In this document: positions 11,008 through 25,800 of the stretch, piece after piece | Numbering within the stretch: the first letter of the stretch is position 1 | Layout of the letters: every line of letters starts with the position of its first letter | Source: Bidens hawaiensis | Taxonomy: Eukaryota; Streptophyta; Magnoliopsida; Asterales; Asteraceae | Assembly: GCA_021521415.1 (NCBI GenBank) | Contig: JAIQDT010004973.1 | Coordinates: 1 to 64,000 of the forward strand | Reading direction: 5' to 3' | Length of the DNA: 64,000 nt | Made by a program: the position numbers and the translations under genes | Notes under the pieces: model-generated | Databases searched by the model: none | What the model was told of the DNA's origin: nothing | What the model saw: the letters and a program-made list of their open reading frames with translations, nothing else

Positions 11008-14000
11008 CGATACTGGCAAACTTTCTAACGGGCCGCGAGGTGGCGTCAGGGCATAATTTTTGAACCGATTCTTTCGTATGGTCATAAAATACTGTATGGA
11101 AGTCTCTAAGGCCGAATTTCTGATCCGATTCAGCGGTTCGTCCCACACTCAGTTTTTCCTCCGGCTCGGTGAACATACCCCTTTGGCAATACTGGCAAAA
11201 TTTCGAACGGGCCGCGGGGTGGCAATAGGGCATAGTTATTTATCCGATTCTTTCGTAGGGTTATAAAATATTGTATGGAAGTCACCAAGACCGAATTTAT
11301 AATCCGATTCGGTGGTTCGACCCATACTCAGTTTTTTCTCCGGCTCGATGAACATAACCCTTTGGCGATACTGGCAAAATTTCGAACGGGCCACGGGGAG
11401 GCGTCAGGGCATAATTATTGAACCGGTTCTTTCGTATGGTCATCAAATACTGTATGGAAATCACCAAGACTTAACTTCTAATCCGATTCGGTGGTTCTAC
11501 TCATACTCAGTTTTTTCTCCGGCTCGGTGAACATATCCCTTCGACGATACTGGCAAAATTTCTAACGGGCCGCGAGGTGGCGTCAGGGCATAATTTTTTA
11601 ACCGATTCTTTCGTATGGTCATAAAATACTGTATGGAAGTCTCTAAGGCCGAATTTCTGATCCGATTCAGCGGTTCGTCCCATACTCAGTTTTTCCTCCG
11701 GCTCGGTGAACAAACCCATTTGGCAATACTGGCAAAATTTTGAACGTGCTGCGGGGAGGCGTCAGGGCATAATTATTGATCCGATTCTTTCGTATGGTTA
11801 TAAAATACTGTATGGAAGTCTCCAAGACCGAATTTCTGATCCGATTCACCTATTAGACCCATACTCAGTTTTTGCTACGGTTCGTTGAATATACCTCTTT
11901 GGCAATACTGCCAAAATTTCGAATTGGCCACGGGGTGGCGCCAGGGCATAATTATATATCCGATTCTTTAATAGAGTCATAAAATATTGTATGGAAATCA
12001 ACATGACCGAATTTCTAATCCGATTCGGTGGTTCTACTCATACTCAGTTTTTTCTCCGGCTCGGTGAACATATCCCTTCAGCGATACTGGGAAAATTTCG
12101 AACGGGCCGCGGAGTTGCGTTAGGGCATAGTTATTGAACAGATTCTTTCGTAGAATCATAAAATACTGTATTAAAGTCTCCAAGACCGAATTTCTGATCA
12201 TATTCATTGGTTCAACCCATACTCAGTTTTTCCTCCTGCTCGGTGAACATACCCCTTTGGCAATACTGGCAAAATTTCGAACGGGACGCGGGGAGGCGTC
12301 AGGGCATAATTATTGATCCGATTCTTTCGTAGGGTCATAAAATACTGTATTGAAGTCTCCAAGACCGAATTTCTGATCCGATTCGGTGGTTCGACCCATA
12401 CTCAGTTTTTGCTCCGTCTCGGTGAACATACCCCTTTATCGATACTGGCAATATTTCGAACGGGCCACGAGGTGGCGTCAGGGAATATTTATTGATCTGA
12501 TTCTTTCGTAGGGTAATAAAATATTGCATGTAAGTCCCAAAGACCGAATCTCTGAACCGGTTCGGTGGTTCAACCCATTCTCAGTTTTTACTCCGGCTCG
12601 TTGAACATACCCCTTTGGAAATACTGACAATATTTCGAACGGGCCGCAAGGTGGCGTCAGGGCATAATTATTGATTTGATTCTTTAGTAGGGTCATAAAA
12701 TATTGTATGGAAGTCTCAAAGACTAAATTTCTGAACCGATTCGGTGGTTCGACCCATACTCAGTATTTCCTCCGGCTCGGTGAACATACCCCTTTGGCAA
12801 TACTGCCAAAATTTCGAACAGGCCGCGGGGAGGCATCTGGGCATATTTACTGATCTGATTCTTTCGTATGGTCATAAAATACTGTATGGAAGTCTCCAAG
12901 ACCGAATTTCTAATCCGATTCGGTGGTTCGACCCATACTCAGTTTTTGCTCCGGCTCGGTAAACATACCCCTTTTGCGATACTGGTAAAATTTCTAATGG
13001 GCTGCGAGGTGGCGTCAGGGCATAATTTTTGAACCGATTCTTTCGTATGGTCATAAAATACTGTATGGAAGTCTGTAAGGCCGAATTTCTGATCCGATTC
13101 ATCGGTTCGTCCCATACTCAGTTTTTCCTCCGGCTCGGTGAACATACCCCTTTGGCTATATTGGCAAAATTTCGAACGGGCTGCGGGGAAGCGTCATGGC
13201 ATAATTATTGATCCAATTCTTTCGTAGGGTCATAAAAAACTGTATGGAAGTCTCCAAGACCGAATTTCTGATCCGATTCTGTGGTTCGACCCGTTCTCAG
13301 TTTTTTCTACGGCTCGGTGAACATACCCCTGTGGCGACACTGGCTATATTTCTAACGGCCCACGAGGTGGCGTCAGTGCATATTTATTGATCTGATTTTT
13401 TCGTATGGTCATAAAATATTGTATGGAAGTCCTAAAGACCGAATCTCTGAACCGATTCGGTGGTTCGACCCATACTCAATTTTTCCTCCGGCTCGGTGAA
13501 CATACCCCTTTGGCAATACTAGCAATATTTCGAACGGGCCACGAGGTGGCGTCAGGGCATAATTATTGATCCGATTCTTTCGTAGGGTCATAAAATAATG
13601 TATGGAAGTCTCAAAGACTGAAGTTTTGAACCGCTTCGATGGTTCGACCCATACTCAAATTTTCCTCCGGCTCGGTGAACATAACCCTTTGCCAATAATG
13701 GCAATATTTCAAACGGGCCACAAGGTGGCATCAGGGCATAATTATAGATCCGATTCTTTCGTAGAGTTATAAAATATTGTATTGATGTCTCAAAGACCGA
13801 ATTTCTGAACCGATTCGGCGGTTTGACCCATACTCAGTATTTCCTCCGGCTCGGTGGACATTCCCCTTTGGCAATACTGCCAAAAATTCGAACAGACCGC
13901 GAGGAGGGTATGGGCATAATTATTGATCTGATTCTTTCGTAAGGTCATAAAATACTATATGGAAGTCTCCAAGACCGAATTTCTAATCCGATTCGATGGT

Positions 14001-17000
14001 TCGACCCATACTCAGTCTTTGCTCCGGCTCGGTAAACATACCGATTTAGCGATACTAGTAAAATTTCGAACAGGCCGCGAGGTGGCGTCAGGGCATAATT
14101 ATTGAACCGATTCTTTCGTATGGTTATAAAATACTGTATGGAAGTCTCCAAGACCGAATTTCTGATCCGATTCAGCGGTTCGACCCATACTAAATTTTTC
14201 CTCCAGCTCGGTGAACATACCTCTTTGGCAATACTGCCAAAATTCGAATAGGCCACGGGGGTGGCGTCAGGGCATAATTATATATCCGATTCTTTAATAG
14301 AGTCATAAAATATTGTATGGAAATCACCAAGACCGAATTTCTAATCCGATTCGGTGGTTCTACTCATACTCAGTTTTTTCTCCGGCTCGGTGAACATATC
14401 CCTTCGGCGATACTGGGAAAATTTCGAATGGGCCGCGGAGTTGCGTTTGGGCATAGTTATTGAACAGATTCTTTCGTAGAGTTATAAAATACTGTATTGA
14501 AGTCTCCAAGACCGAATTTCTGATCCTATTCATTGGTTCAACCCATACTCAGTTTTTCCTCCGGCTCGGTGAACATACCCCTTTGGCAATACTGGCAAAA
14601 TTTCGAACGGGCCGCGGGGAGGCGTTAGGGCATAATTATTGATCTGATTCTTTCGTAGGGTCATAAAATACTGTATTTAAGTCTCCAAGACCGAATTTCT
14701 GATCTGATTCGGTAGTTCGACCCATACTCAGTTTTTGCTCCTTCTCGGTGAACATACCCCTTTGGCGATACTAGCAATATTTCGAACGGGCCACGAGGTG
14801 GCGTCAGGGCATATTTATTGATTTGATTCTTTCGTAGGGTCATAAAATATTGCATGTAAGTCCCAAAGACCGAATCTCTGAACCGGTTCGGTGGTTCAAC
14901 CCATTCTCAGTTTTTACTCCGGCTCGTTGAACATACCCCTTTTGCAATACTAACAATATTTCGAACGGGCCATGAGGTGGCGTCAGGGCATAATTATTGA
15001 TCCTATTCTTTCGTAGGGTCATAAAATATTGTATGGAAGTCTCAAAGACCGAATCTCTGAACCGGTTCGGTGGTTCAACCCATTCTCAGTATTTCCTCCG
15101 GCTCGGTGAACATACCCCTTTGGCAATACTTCCAAAATTTCGAACAGGCCTCGGGGAGGCATCTGAGCGTAATTATTGATCTGATTCTTTCGTAAGGTCA
15201 TAAAATACTGTATGGAAGTCTCCAAGACAGAATTTCTAATCCGATTCGGTGGTTCGACCCATACTCAGTTTTTGCTCCGACTCAGTAATCATACCCCTTT
15301 TGCGATACTGGAAAAATTTCTAACGGGCCGCGAGGTTGAATCAGGGCATAATTTTTTAACCGATTCTTTCGTATGGTCAAAAAACAATGTATGGAAGTCT
15401 TTAAGGCCGAATTTCTGATCCGATTCAGCGGTTCGTCCCACACTCAGTTTTTCCTCCGGCTCGTTGAACATACCCCTTTGGTAATACTGGCAAAATTTTT
15501 AACGGGCCGCGGGGCGGCAATAGGGCATAGTTATTTATCTGATTCTTTCATAGGGTTATAAAATATTGTATGGAAGTCACCAAGACCGAATTTCTAATCC
15601 GATTCGGTGGTTCGACCCATACTCAGTTTTCCTCCGGCTCGGTGAACATACGCCTTTGGCAATACTGGCAAAATTTCGAACGGGCCGCGGGGAGGCGTCA
15701 AGGCATAATTATTGATCCGATTCTTTCGTAGGGTCATAAAATACTGTATTGAAGTCTCCAAGACCGCATTTCTGATCCGATTCGGTGGTTCGACCCATAC
15801 TCAGTTTTTGCTCCGTCTCGGTGAACATACCCCTTTGGCGATACCGGCAATATTTCGAACGGGCCACGAGGTGGCGTCAAGGCATATTTATTGATCCGAT
15901 TCTTTCGTAGGGTAATAAAATATTGCATGTAACTCCCAACGACCGAATCTCTGAACCGGTTCGGTGGTTCAACCCATTCTCAATTTTTTGTCCGGCTCGT
16001 TGAACATACCCCTTTAGAAATACTGACAATATTTCGAACGGCCCACAAGGTGGCGTCAGGGCATAATTATTGATCCGATTCTTTCGGAGGGTCATAAAAT
16101 ATTGTATCGAAGTCTCGAAGACCAAATATCTGAACCGATTCGGTGGTTCCACCCATACTCAGTATTTCCTCCGGCTCGGTGAACATACCCCTTTGGCAAT
16201 ACTGCCAAACTTTCGAACAGGCCGCGGGGAGGCATGTGGGCATATTTATTGATCTTATTCTTTCGTAAGGTCATAAAATACTGTATGGAAGTCTCTAAGA
16301 CCGAATTTCTAATCCGATTCGGTGGTTCAACCCATACTCAGTTTTTGCTCCGGTTCGGTAAACATACCCCTTTTGCGATACTGGCAAAATTTCTAACAGG
16401 CCGCGAGGTGGCGTCAGGGCATAATTTTTTAACCGATTCTTTCGTATGGTCGTAAAATACTGTATGGAAGTCTCTAAGGCAGAATTTCTGATCCGATTCA
16501 GCGGTTCGTCCCATACTCAGTTTTTCCTCCGGCTCGGTGAACATACCCCTTTGGCAATACTGGCAAAATTTCAAACGGGCTGCGAAGAGGCGTCAGGGCA
16601 TGATTATTGATCCGATTCTTTCGTAGGGTCATAAAAAACTGTATGGAAGTCTCCAAGACCGAATTTCTGATCCGATTCTGCAGTTCGACCTTTACTCAGT
16701 TTTTCCTCCAGCTCGGTGAACATACCTCTTTGGCAATACTGCCAAAATTTCGAATGGGCCGCGGGGGTGGCGTCAAGGCATAATTAAATATCCGATTCTT
16801 TAATAGAGTCATAAAATATTGTATGGAAGTCACCAAGACCGAATTTCTATTCCGATTCGGTGGTTCTACTCATACTTAGTTTTTTCTCCGGTTCGGTGAA
16901 CATATCCCTTCGGCGATACTGGGAAAATTTCGAACGGGCCGCGGAGTTGCGTTAGGGCATAGTTATTGAACAAATTCTTTCGTAGAGTCATAAAATACTG

Positions 17001-18573
17001 TATTGAAGTCTCCAAGACCGAATTTCTGATCCTAGTTTTTGGTTCAACCCATACTCAGTTTTTCCTCCGGCTAGGTGAACATACCCCTTAGGCAATACTG
17101 GCAAAATTTAGAACGGGCCGCGGGGAGGCGTCAGGGCATAATTATTGATCCGATTCTTTCGTAGGTTCATAAAATACTGTATTGAAGTCTCCAAGACCGA
17201 ATTTCTGATCCGTTTCGGTGGTTCGACCCATACTCAGTTTTTGCTCCGTCTCGGTGAACATACCTCTTTGGCGATACTGGCAATATTTCGAACGGGCCAC
17301 GAGGTGACGTCAGGGCATATTTATTGATCCGATTCTTTCGTTGGGTTATAAAATATTGCATGTAAGTCCCAAAGACCGAATCTCTGAACCGGTTCGGTGG
17401 TTTAACCAATTCTCAGTTTTTACTCCGACTCGTTGAACATACCCCTTTGGAAATACTGACAATATTTCGAACGGGCCACGAGGTGGCATCAGGGCATAAT
17501 TATTGATCGGATTCTTTCGTGGGGTTATAAAATATTGTATCGAAGTCTCAAAGCCAAAATTTCTAATCTGATTCGGTGGTTCACCCATACTCAGTATTTC
17601 CTCCGGCTCGTTGAACATACCCCTTTGGCAATACAGGCAAAATTTCAAACGGGCCGCGGGGAGGCGTCAGGGCATAATTATTGTTCCGATTCTTTCGTAG
17701 GGTCATAAAATACTGTATTGAAGTCTCCAAGACCGAATTTCTAAACCGATTCGGTGGTTCGACCCATACTCAGTTTTTGCTCCGTCTCGGTGAACATACC
17801 CCTTTGGCGATACTGGCAATATTTCGAACGGGCCACGAGGTGGCGTCAGGGCATATTTATTTATCCGATTCTTTCGTTGGGTAATAAAATATTGCATGTA
17901 AGTCCCAAAGACCGAATCTCTGAACCGGTTCGGTGGTTCAACCGATTCTCAGTTTTACTCCGGCTCGTTGAACATACCCCTTTGGAAATACTGACAATAT
18001 TTCGAACGGGCCACGAGGTGGCGTCAGGGCATAATTATTGATCCGAATCTTTCGTAGGGTCATAAAATATTGTATCGAAGTATCAAAGACCAAATTTCTG
18101 AACCGATTCGGTGGTTCGACCCATACTCAGTATTTCCTCCGGCTCGGTGAACATACCCCTTTGGCAATACTGCCAAAATTTCGAACAGGCCGCGGGGAGG
18201 CATCTAGGCATATTTATGATCTGATTCTTTCGTAAGGTCATAAAATACTGTATGGAAGTCTCCAAGACCGAATGTCTAATCCGATTCGGTGGTTCGAACC
18301 ATACTCAGTTTTTGCTCCGGCTCCGTAAACATACCCCTTTTGCCATACTGACAAACTTTCTAACGAGCTGCGAGGTGGCGTTAGGGCATAATTTTTGAAT
18401 CGATTCTTTCGTATGGTCATAAAATACTGTATGGAAGTCTGTAAGGCCGAATTTCTGATCCGATTCAGCGGTTCGTCCCATACTCAGTTTTTTCTCCAAC
18501 TCGGTGAACATATCCCTTCGGCGGTACTAGGAAAATTTCTAACGGGCCGCGGAGATGCGTTAGGGCATAGTTA

Positions 18574-21500
18574 TTGAACAAATTCTTTCGTAGAGTCATA
18601 AAATACTGTATTGAAGTCTCCAAGACCGAATTTCTGATCCTACTCATTGGTTCAACCCATACTCAGTTTTTCCTCCGGCTCGGTGAACATACCCCTTTGG
18701 CAATACTGGCAAAATTTCGAACGGGCCGCGGGGAGGCGTTAGGGCATAATTATTGATCTGTTTCTTTCGTAGGGTCATAAAATACTGTTTTGAAGTCTCC
18801 AAGACTGAATTTCTGATCCGATTCGGTGGTTCGACCCATACTCAGTTTTTGCTCCGTCTCGGTGAATATACCCCTTTGGCGATACTGGAAATATTTCGAA
18901 CGGGCCACGAGGTGGCGTCAGGGCATATTTATTGATCCGATTCTTTCGTAGGGTCATAAAATATTGCATGTATGTCCCAAAGACCGAATCTCTGAACCGG
19001 TTCGGTGGTTCAACCCATTCCCAGTTTTTACTCCGGCTTGTTGAACATACCCTTTGGAAATACTGACAATATTTCGAACGGGCCACGAGGTGGCGTCAGG
19101 GCATAATTATAGATCCGATTATTTCGTAGGGTCATAAAATATTGTATCGAAGTCTAAAAGACCAAATTTCTGAACCGATTCGGTGGTTCGACCCATACTC
19201 AGTATTTCCTCCGGCTCGGTGAACATACCCCTTTGGCAATACTGCCAAAATTTCGAACAGGCCGCGGGGAGGCATCTGGGTATATTTATTTATCTGATTC
19301 TTTCGTAAGGTCATAAAATACTGTATAGAAGTCTCCAAGACCGAATTTCTAATACGATTCGGTGGTTCGACCCATACTCAGTTTTTGTTCCGGCTCGGTA
19401 AACATACCCCTTTTGCGAAACTGGCAAAATTTTTAACGGACCGCGAGGTGGCGTCAGGACATAATTTTTGTACCGATTCTTTCGTATGGTCATAAAATAC
19501 TGTATGGAAGTCTCTAAGGCCGAATTTCTGATCCGATTCAGCGGTTCGTCCCACACTCAGTTTTTCCTCCGGCTCGGTGAACATACCCCTTTGGCAATAC
19601 TGGTAAAATTTCGAACGGGCTGCGGAGAGGCGTCAGGGCATACTTATTGATCCGATTCTTTCGTAGGGTCATAAAAAACTGTATGGAAGTCTCCAAAACC
19701 GAATTTCTGATCCGATTCTGCGGTTCGACCAATACTCAGTTTTTCCTCCAGCTCGGTGAACATACCTCTTTGGCAATACTGCCAAAATTTCGAATGGGCC
19801 ACGGGGTGGCGTCAGGGCATAATTATATATCCGATTCTTTAATAGAGTCATAAAATATTGTATGGAAGTCACCAAGACCGAATTTCTAATCCGATTCGGT
19901 GGTTCTACTCATACTCGGTTTTTTCTCCGGTTCGGTGAACATATCCCTTCGGCGATACTGGGAAAATTTCGAACGGGCCGCGGAGTTGCGTTAGGGCATA
20001 GTTATTGAACAGATTCTTTAGAGTCATAAAATACTGTATTAAAGTCTCTAAGACCGAATTTCTGATCCTACTCATTGGTTCAACCCATACTCAGTTTTTC
20101 CTCCGGCTCGGTGAACATACCCCTTTGGCAATACTGGCAAAATTAAGAACGGGCCGCGGGGAGGCGTCAGGGCATAATTATTGATCCGATTCTTTCGTAG
20201 GGTCATAAAATACTGTATTGAAGTCTCCAAGACCGAATTTCTGATCCGATTCGGTGGTTCGACCCATACTCAGTTTTTGCTCCGTCTCGGTGAACATACC
20301 CCTTTGGCGATACTGGCAGTATTTCGAACGGGCCACGAGGTGGCGTCAGGGCATATTTATTGATCCGATTCTTTGTAGGGTCATAAAATATTTCATGTAA
20401 GTCCCAAAGACCGAATCTATGAACCGGTTCGGTGGTTCAACCCATTCACAGTTTTTACTCCGCTCGTTGAACATACACACCTTTGGAAATACTGACAATA
20501 TTTCGAACGGGCCACGAGGTGGCCGTCAGGGCATAATTATTGATCCGATTATTTCTTAGGGTCATAAAATATTGTATCGAAGTCTAAAAGACCAAATTTC
20601 TGAACCGATTCGGTGGTTCGACCCATACTCAGTATTTCCTCCGGCTCGGTGAACATACCCCTTTGGCAATACTGCCAAAATTTCGAACAGGCCGCGGGGA
20701 GGCATCTGGGTATATTTATTGATCTGATTCTTTCGTATGGTCATAAAATACTGTATGGAAGTCTCCAAGACCGAATTTCTAATACGATTCGGTGGTTCGA
20801 CCCATACTCAGTTTTTCCTCCGGCTCGGTAAACATACCCCTTTTGCGAAACTGGCAAAATTTTTAACGGGCCGCGAGGTGGCGTCAGGACATAATTTTTG
20901 TACCGATTCTTTCGTATGGTTATAAAATACTGTATGGAAGTCTCTAAGGCCGAATTTCTGATCCGATTCAGCGGTTCGTCCCACACTCAGTTTTTCCTCC
21001 GGCTCGGTGAACATACCCCATTGGCAATACTGGTAAAATTTCGAACGGGCTGCGGAGAGGCGTCAGGGCATAATTATTGATCCGATTCTTTCGTAGGGTC
21101 ATAAAAAACTGTATGGAAGTCTCCAAGACCGAATTTCTGATCCGATTCTGCGGTTCGACCCATACTCAGTTTTTCCTCCAGCTCGGTGAACATACCTCTT
21201 TGGCAATACTGCCAAAATTTCGAATGGGCCACGGGGTGGCGTCAGGGCATAATTATATATCCGATTCTTTAATAGAGTCATAAAATATTGTATGGAAGTC
21301 ACCAAGACCGAATTTCTAATCCGATTCGGTGGTTCTACTCATACTCGGTTTTTTCTCCGGCTCGGTGAACATATCCCTTCGGCGATACTGGGAAAATTTC
21401 GAACGGGCCGCGGAGTTGCGTTAGGGAATAGTCATTGAACAGATTCTTTCGTAGAGTCATAAAATACAATATTTAAGTTTTCAAGACCGAATTTCTGATC

Positions 21501-22740
21501 CTACTCATTGGTTCAACCCATACTCAGTTTTTCCTCCGGCTCGAGGAACATACCCCTTTGGCAATACTGTCAAAATTTCGAACGGGCCGCGGGGAGGCGT
21601 CAGGACATAATTATTGATCCGATTCTTTCGTAGGGTCATAAAATACTGTATTGAAGTCTCCAAGACCGAATTTTTGATCCGATTCGGTGGTTCGACCCAT
21701 ACTCAGTTTTTGCTCCGTCTCGGTGAACATACCCCTTTGTTGATACTGGCAATATTTCGAAAGGGCCACGAGGTGGCGTCAGGGCATATTTATTGATCCG
21801 AATCTTCGTAGGGTCATAAAATATTTCATGTAAGTCCCAGAGACCAAATCTCTTAACCGGTTCGGTGGTTCAACCCATTCTCAGTTTTTACTCCGGCTCG
21901 TTAAACATACCACTTTGGAAATACTGACAATATTTCGAACGGGCCACGAGGTGGCGTCAGGGCATAATTATTGATCCGATTATTTCGTAGGGTCATAAAA
22001 TATTGTATCGAAGTCTCAAAGACCAAATTTCTGAACTGATTCGGTGGTTCGACCCATACTCAGTATTTCCTCCGGCTCGGTGAACATACCCCTTTGGCAA
22101 TACTACCAAAATTTCGAACAGGCCGCGGGTAGGCATTTGAGCATATTTATTGATCTGATTCTTTCGTAAGGTCATAAAATACTGTATGGAAGTCTCCAAG
22201 ACCGAATTTCTAATTTTTGTATGGTTATAAAATACTGTATGGAAGTCTCTAAGGCCTAATTTCTGATCCGATTCAGCGGTTCGTCCCACACTCAGTTTTT
22301 CCTCCGGCTCGGTGAACATACCCCATTGGCAATACTGGTAAAATTTCGAACGGGCTGCGGAGAGGCGTCAGGGCATAATTATTGATCCGATTCTTTCGTA
22401 GGGTCTTAAAAAAACTGTATGGAAGTCTCCAAGACCGAATTTCTGATCCGATTCTGCGGTTCGACCCATACGCAGTTTTTCCTCCAGCTCGGTGAACATA
22501 CCTCTTTGGCAATACTGCCAAAATTTCGAATGGGCCACGGGGTGGCGTCAGGGCATAATTATATATCCGATTCTTTAATAGAGTCATAAAATATTGTATG
22601 GAAGTCACCAAGACCGAATTTCTAATCCGATTCGGTGGTTCTACTCATACTCGGTTTTTTCTCCGGCTCGGTGAACATATCCCTTCGGCGATACTGGGAA
22701 AATTTCGAACGGGCCGTGGAGTTGCGTTAGGGCATAGTTA
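18574..22740 (+). repeat. 8-monomer higher-order repeat block (~1430 bp period)
   Basis: A marker monomer (gaacaaattctttcgtagag or its close variant gaacagattctttcgtagag, followed by a tactcattgg variant) recurs at about 18574, 20003, 21436 and 22741. The spacings are about 1430, 1430 and 1305 bp. Variants private to one position recur at the same period. An example is tctaaaagacc plus ctgggtatattt at 19150-19290 and again at 20580-20720, with only a few differences in 180 bp. The third unit is shortened by a deletion fusing two monomers near 22213 and carries a small inverted insertion near 22840. Confidence 0.85.
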
Positions 22741-22815
22741 TTGAACAGATTCTTTCGTAGAGTCATAAAATACTGTATTGAAGTCTCCAAGACCGAATTT
22801 CTGATCCTACTCATT

Positions 22816-22856
22816 GGTTCAACCCAAACTCAGTTTTTCCTGAGTATGGGTTCAAC
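22816..22856. repeat. Short inverted duplication (hairpin) inside a satellite monomer
   Basis: The normal acccatactcag segment (here aacccaaactcag, about 22821-22833) is followed after tttttc by its own reverse complement, ctgagtatgggtt (about 22840-22852). The monomer then resumes. This adds about 12 bp and is the only inverted monomer segment I noticed in the array. Confidence 0.75.
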
Positions 22857-25800
22857 ATCGGTTCAACATACCCCTTTGGCAATACTGACAAAATTTCGAA
22901 CGGGCCGCGGGGAGGCCTCAGGACATAATTATTGATCCGATTCTTTCGTAGGGTCATAAAATACTGTATTGAAGTCTCCAAGACCGAATTTCTGATCCGA
23001 TTCGGTGGTTCGACCCATACTCAGTTTTTGCTCCGTCTCGGTGAACATACCCCTTTGGCGATACTGGCAATATTTCGAACGGGCCACGAGGTGGCGTCAG
23101 GGCATATTTATTGATCCGATTCTACGTAGGGTCATAAAATATTTCATGTAAGTCCCAAAGACCAAATCTCTGAACCGGTTCGGTGGTTCAACCCATTCTC
23201 AGTTTTTACTCCGGCTCGTTGAACATACCCCTTTGGAAATACTGACAATATTTCGAACGGGCCACGAGGTGGCGTCAGGGCATAATTATTGATCTGATTA
23301 TTTCGTAGGGTCATAAAATATTGTATCGAAGTCTCAAAGACCAAATTTCTGAACCGATTCGGTGGTTCGACCCATACTCAGTATTTCCTCCAGCTCGGTG
23401 AACATACCCCTTTGGCAATACTACCAAAATTTCGAACAGGCCGCGGGTAGGCATTTGAGCATATTTATTGATCTGATTCTTTCGTAAGGTCATAAAATAC
23501 TGTATGGAAGTCTCCAAGACCGAATTTCTAATCCGATTCGGTGGTTCGACCCATACTCAGTTTTTGCTCCAGCTCGGTAAACATACCCCTTTTGCGATAC
23601 TGGCAAAATTTCTAACGGGCCGCGAGGTGGCGTCATGGCATAATTTTTGAACCAATTCTTTCGTATGGTCATAAAATACTGTATGGAAGTCTCTAATACC
23701 GAATTTCTGATCCGATTCAGCGGTTCGTCCCACACTCAGTTTTTCCTCCGGCTCGATGAACATACCTCTTTGGCAATACTGGCAAAATTTTGAACGGGCC
23801 GCGGGGTGGCAATAGGGCATAGTTATTTATCTGATTCTTTCGTAGGGTTATAAAATATTGTATGGAAGTCACCAAGACCGAATTTCTAATCCGATTCGGT
23901 GGTTCGACCCATACTCAGTTTTTTCTCCAGCTCGGTGAACATACCCCTTTGGCAATACTGGCAAAATTTAGAAGGGGCCGCGGGGAGGCGTTAGGGCATA
24001 ATTATTGATACGATTCTTTCGTAGGGTCATAAAATACTGTATTAAAGTCTACAAGACCGAATTTCTGATGCAATTCGGTGGTTCGACCCATAATCAGTTT
24101 TTGCTCCGTCTCGGTGAACATAACCCTTTGGCAATACTGGCAATATTTCGAACGGGCCACGAGGTGGCGTCAGGGAATATTAATTGATCCGATTCGTTCC
24201 TAGGGTCATAAAATATTGCATGTAAGTCCCAAAGACCGAATCTCTGAACCGGTTCGGTGGTTCAACCCATTCTCAGTTTTTACTCCGGCTCGCTAAACAC
24301 ACCCCTTTGGCAATACTGACAATATTTCGAACGGGCCACGAGGTAGCGTTAGGGCATAATTATTGTTCCGATTTTTTCGTAGGGTCTTAAGATATTGTAT
24401 GGAAGTCTCAAAGACCAAATTTCTGAACCGATTCGGTGGTTCGGCCCATACTCAGTATTTCCTCCGGCTCGGTGAACGTACCCTTTGGCAATACTGCCAA
24501 AATTTCGAACAGGCCGCGGGGAGGCATCTCGGCATATTTATTGATCTGATTCTTTCGTAAGGTCATAAAATACTGTATGGAAGTCTCCAAGACCTAATTT
24601 CTAATCCGATTCGGTGGTTCGACCCATACTCAGTTTTTCCTCCGGCACGGTGAACATACCTCTTTGGCAATACTGGGAAAAATTTCGAACGGGCCTCGGA
24701 ATGGCGTTAGGGCATATATATTGAACTGATTCTTTTGAAGGGTTAAAAAATACTGTATTGAAGTCTCCAAGACCGAAATTCTGATCCTATTTATTGGTTC
24801 AACCCATACTCAGTTTTTCCTCCGGCTCGGTGAACATACCCCTTTGGCAATACTGACAATATTTCGAACGGGCCGCGGGGAGGCGTCAGGGCATAATTAT
24901 CGATCCGATTCTTTCGTAGGGTCATAAAATACTGTATGGAAGTCACCAAGACCGAATTTCTAATCCGATTCGGTGGTTCGACCCATACTCAGTTTTTCCT
25001 CCAGCTCGGTGAACATACCCTTTTGGCAATACTGGCAAAATTTGGAACGGGCTGCGGGGAGGCGTCAGGGCATAATTATTGATCCGATTCTTTCGTAGGG
25101 TCATAAAAAACTGTATGGAAGTCTCCAAGACCGAATTTCTGATCCGATTCTGTGGTTCGACCCATTCTCAGTTTTTGCTACGGCTCGGTGAACATACCCC
25201 TGTGGCGACACTGGCAATATTTCGAACGGGCCACGAGGTGACGTCAGGGTATATTTATTGATCCGATTCTTTCGCAAGGTTATAAAATATTATATGGAAG
25301 TCCTAAAGACCGAATCTCTGAACCGATTCGGTGGTTCGACCCATACTCAATTTTTCCTCCGGCTCGGTGAACATACCCCTTTGGCAATACTAGCAATATT
25401 TCGAACGGGCCACGAGGTGGCGTCAGGGCATAATTATTGATCCGATTCTTTCGTATGGTCATAAAATAATGTATGGAAGTCTCAAAGACTGAATTTTGAA
25501 CCGCTTCGGTGGTTCGACCCATACTCAAATTTTCCTCCGGCTCGGTAAACATACCCCTTTGGCAATACTGGCAATATTTCAAACGGGCCACGAGGTGGCG
25601 TCAGGGCATAATTATTGATCCGATTCTTTCGTAGAATTATAAAATATTGTATGAATGTCTCAAAGACCGAATTTCTGAACCGATTCGGTGGTTCGACCCA
25701 TACTCAGTATTTCCTCCGGCTCGGTGGACATACCCCTTTGGGAATACTGCCAAAATTTCGAACAGACCGCGGAAAGGCGTCTGGGCATAATTATCGATCT

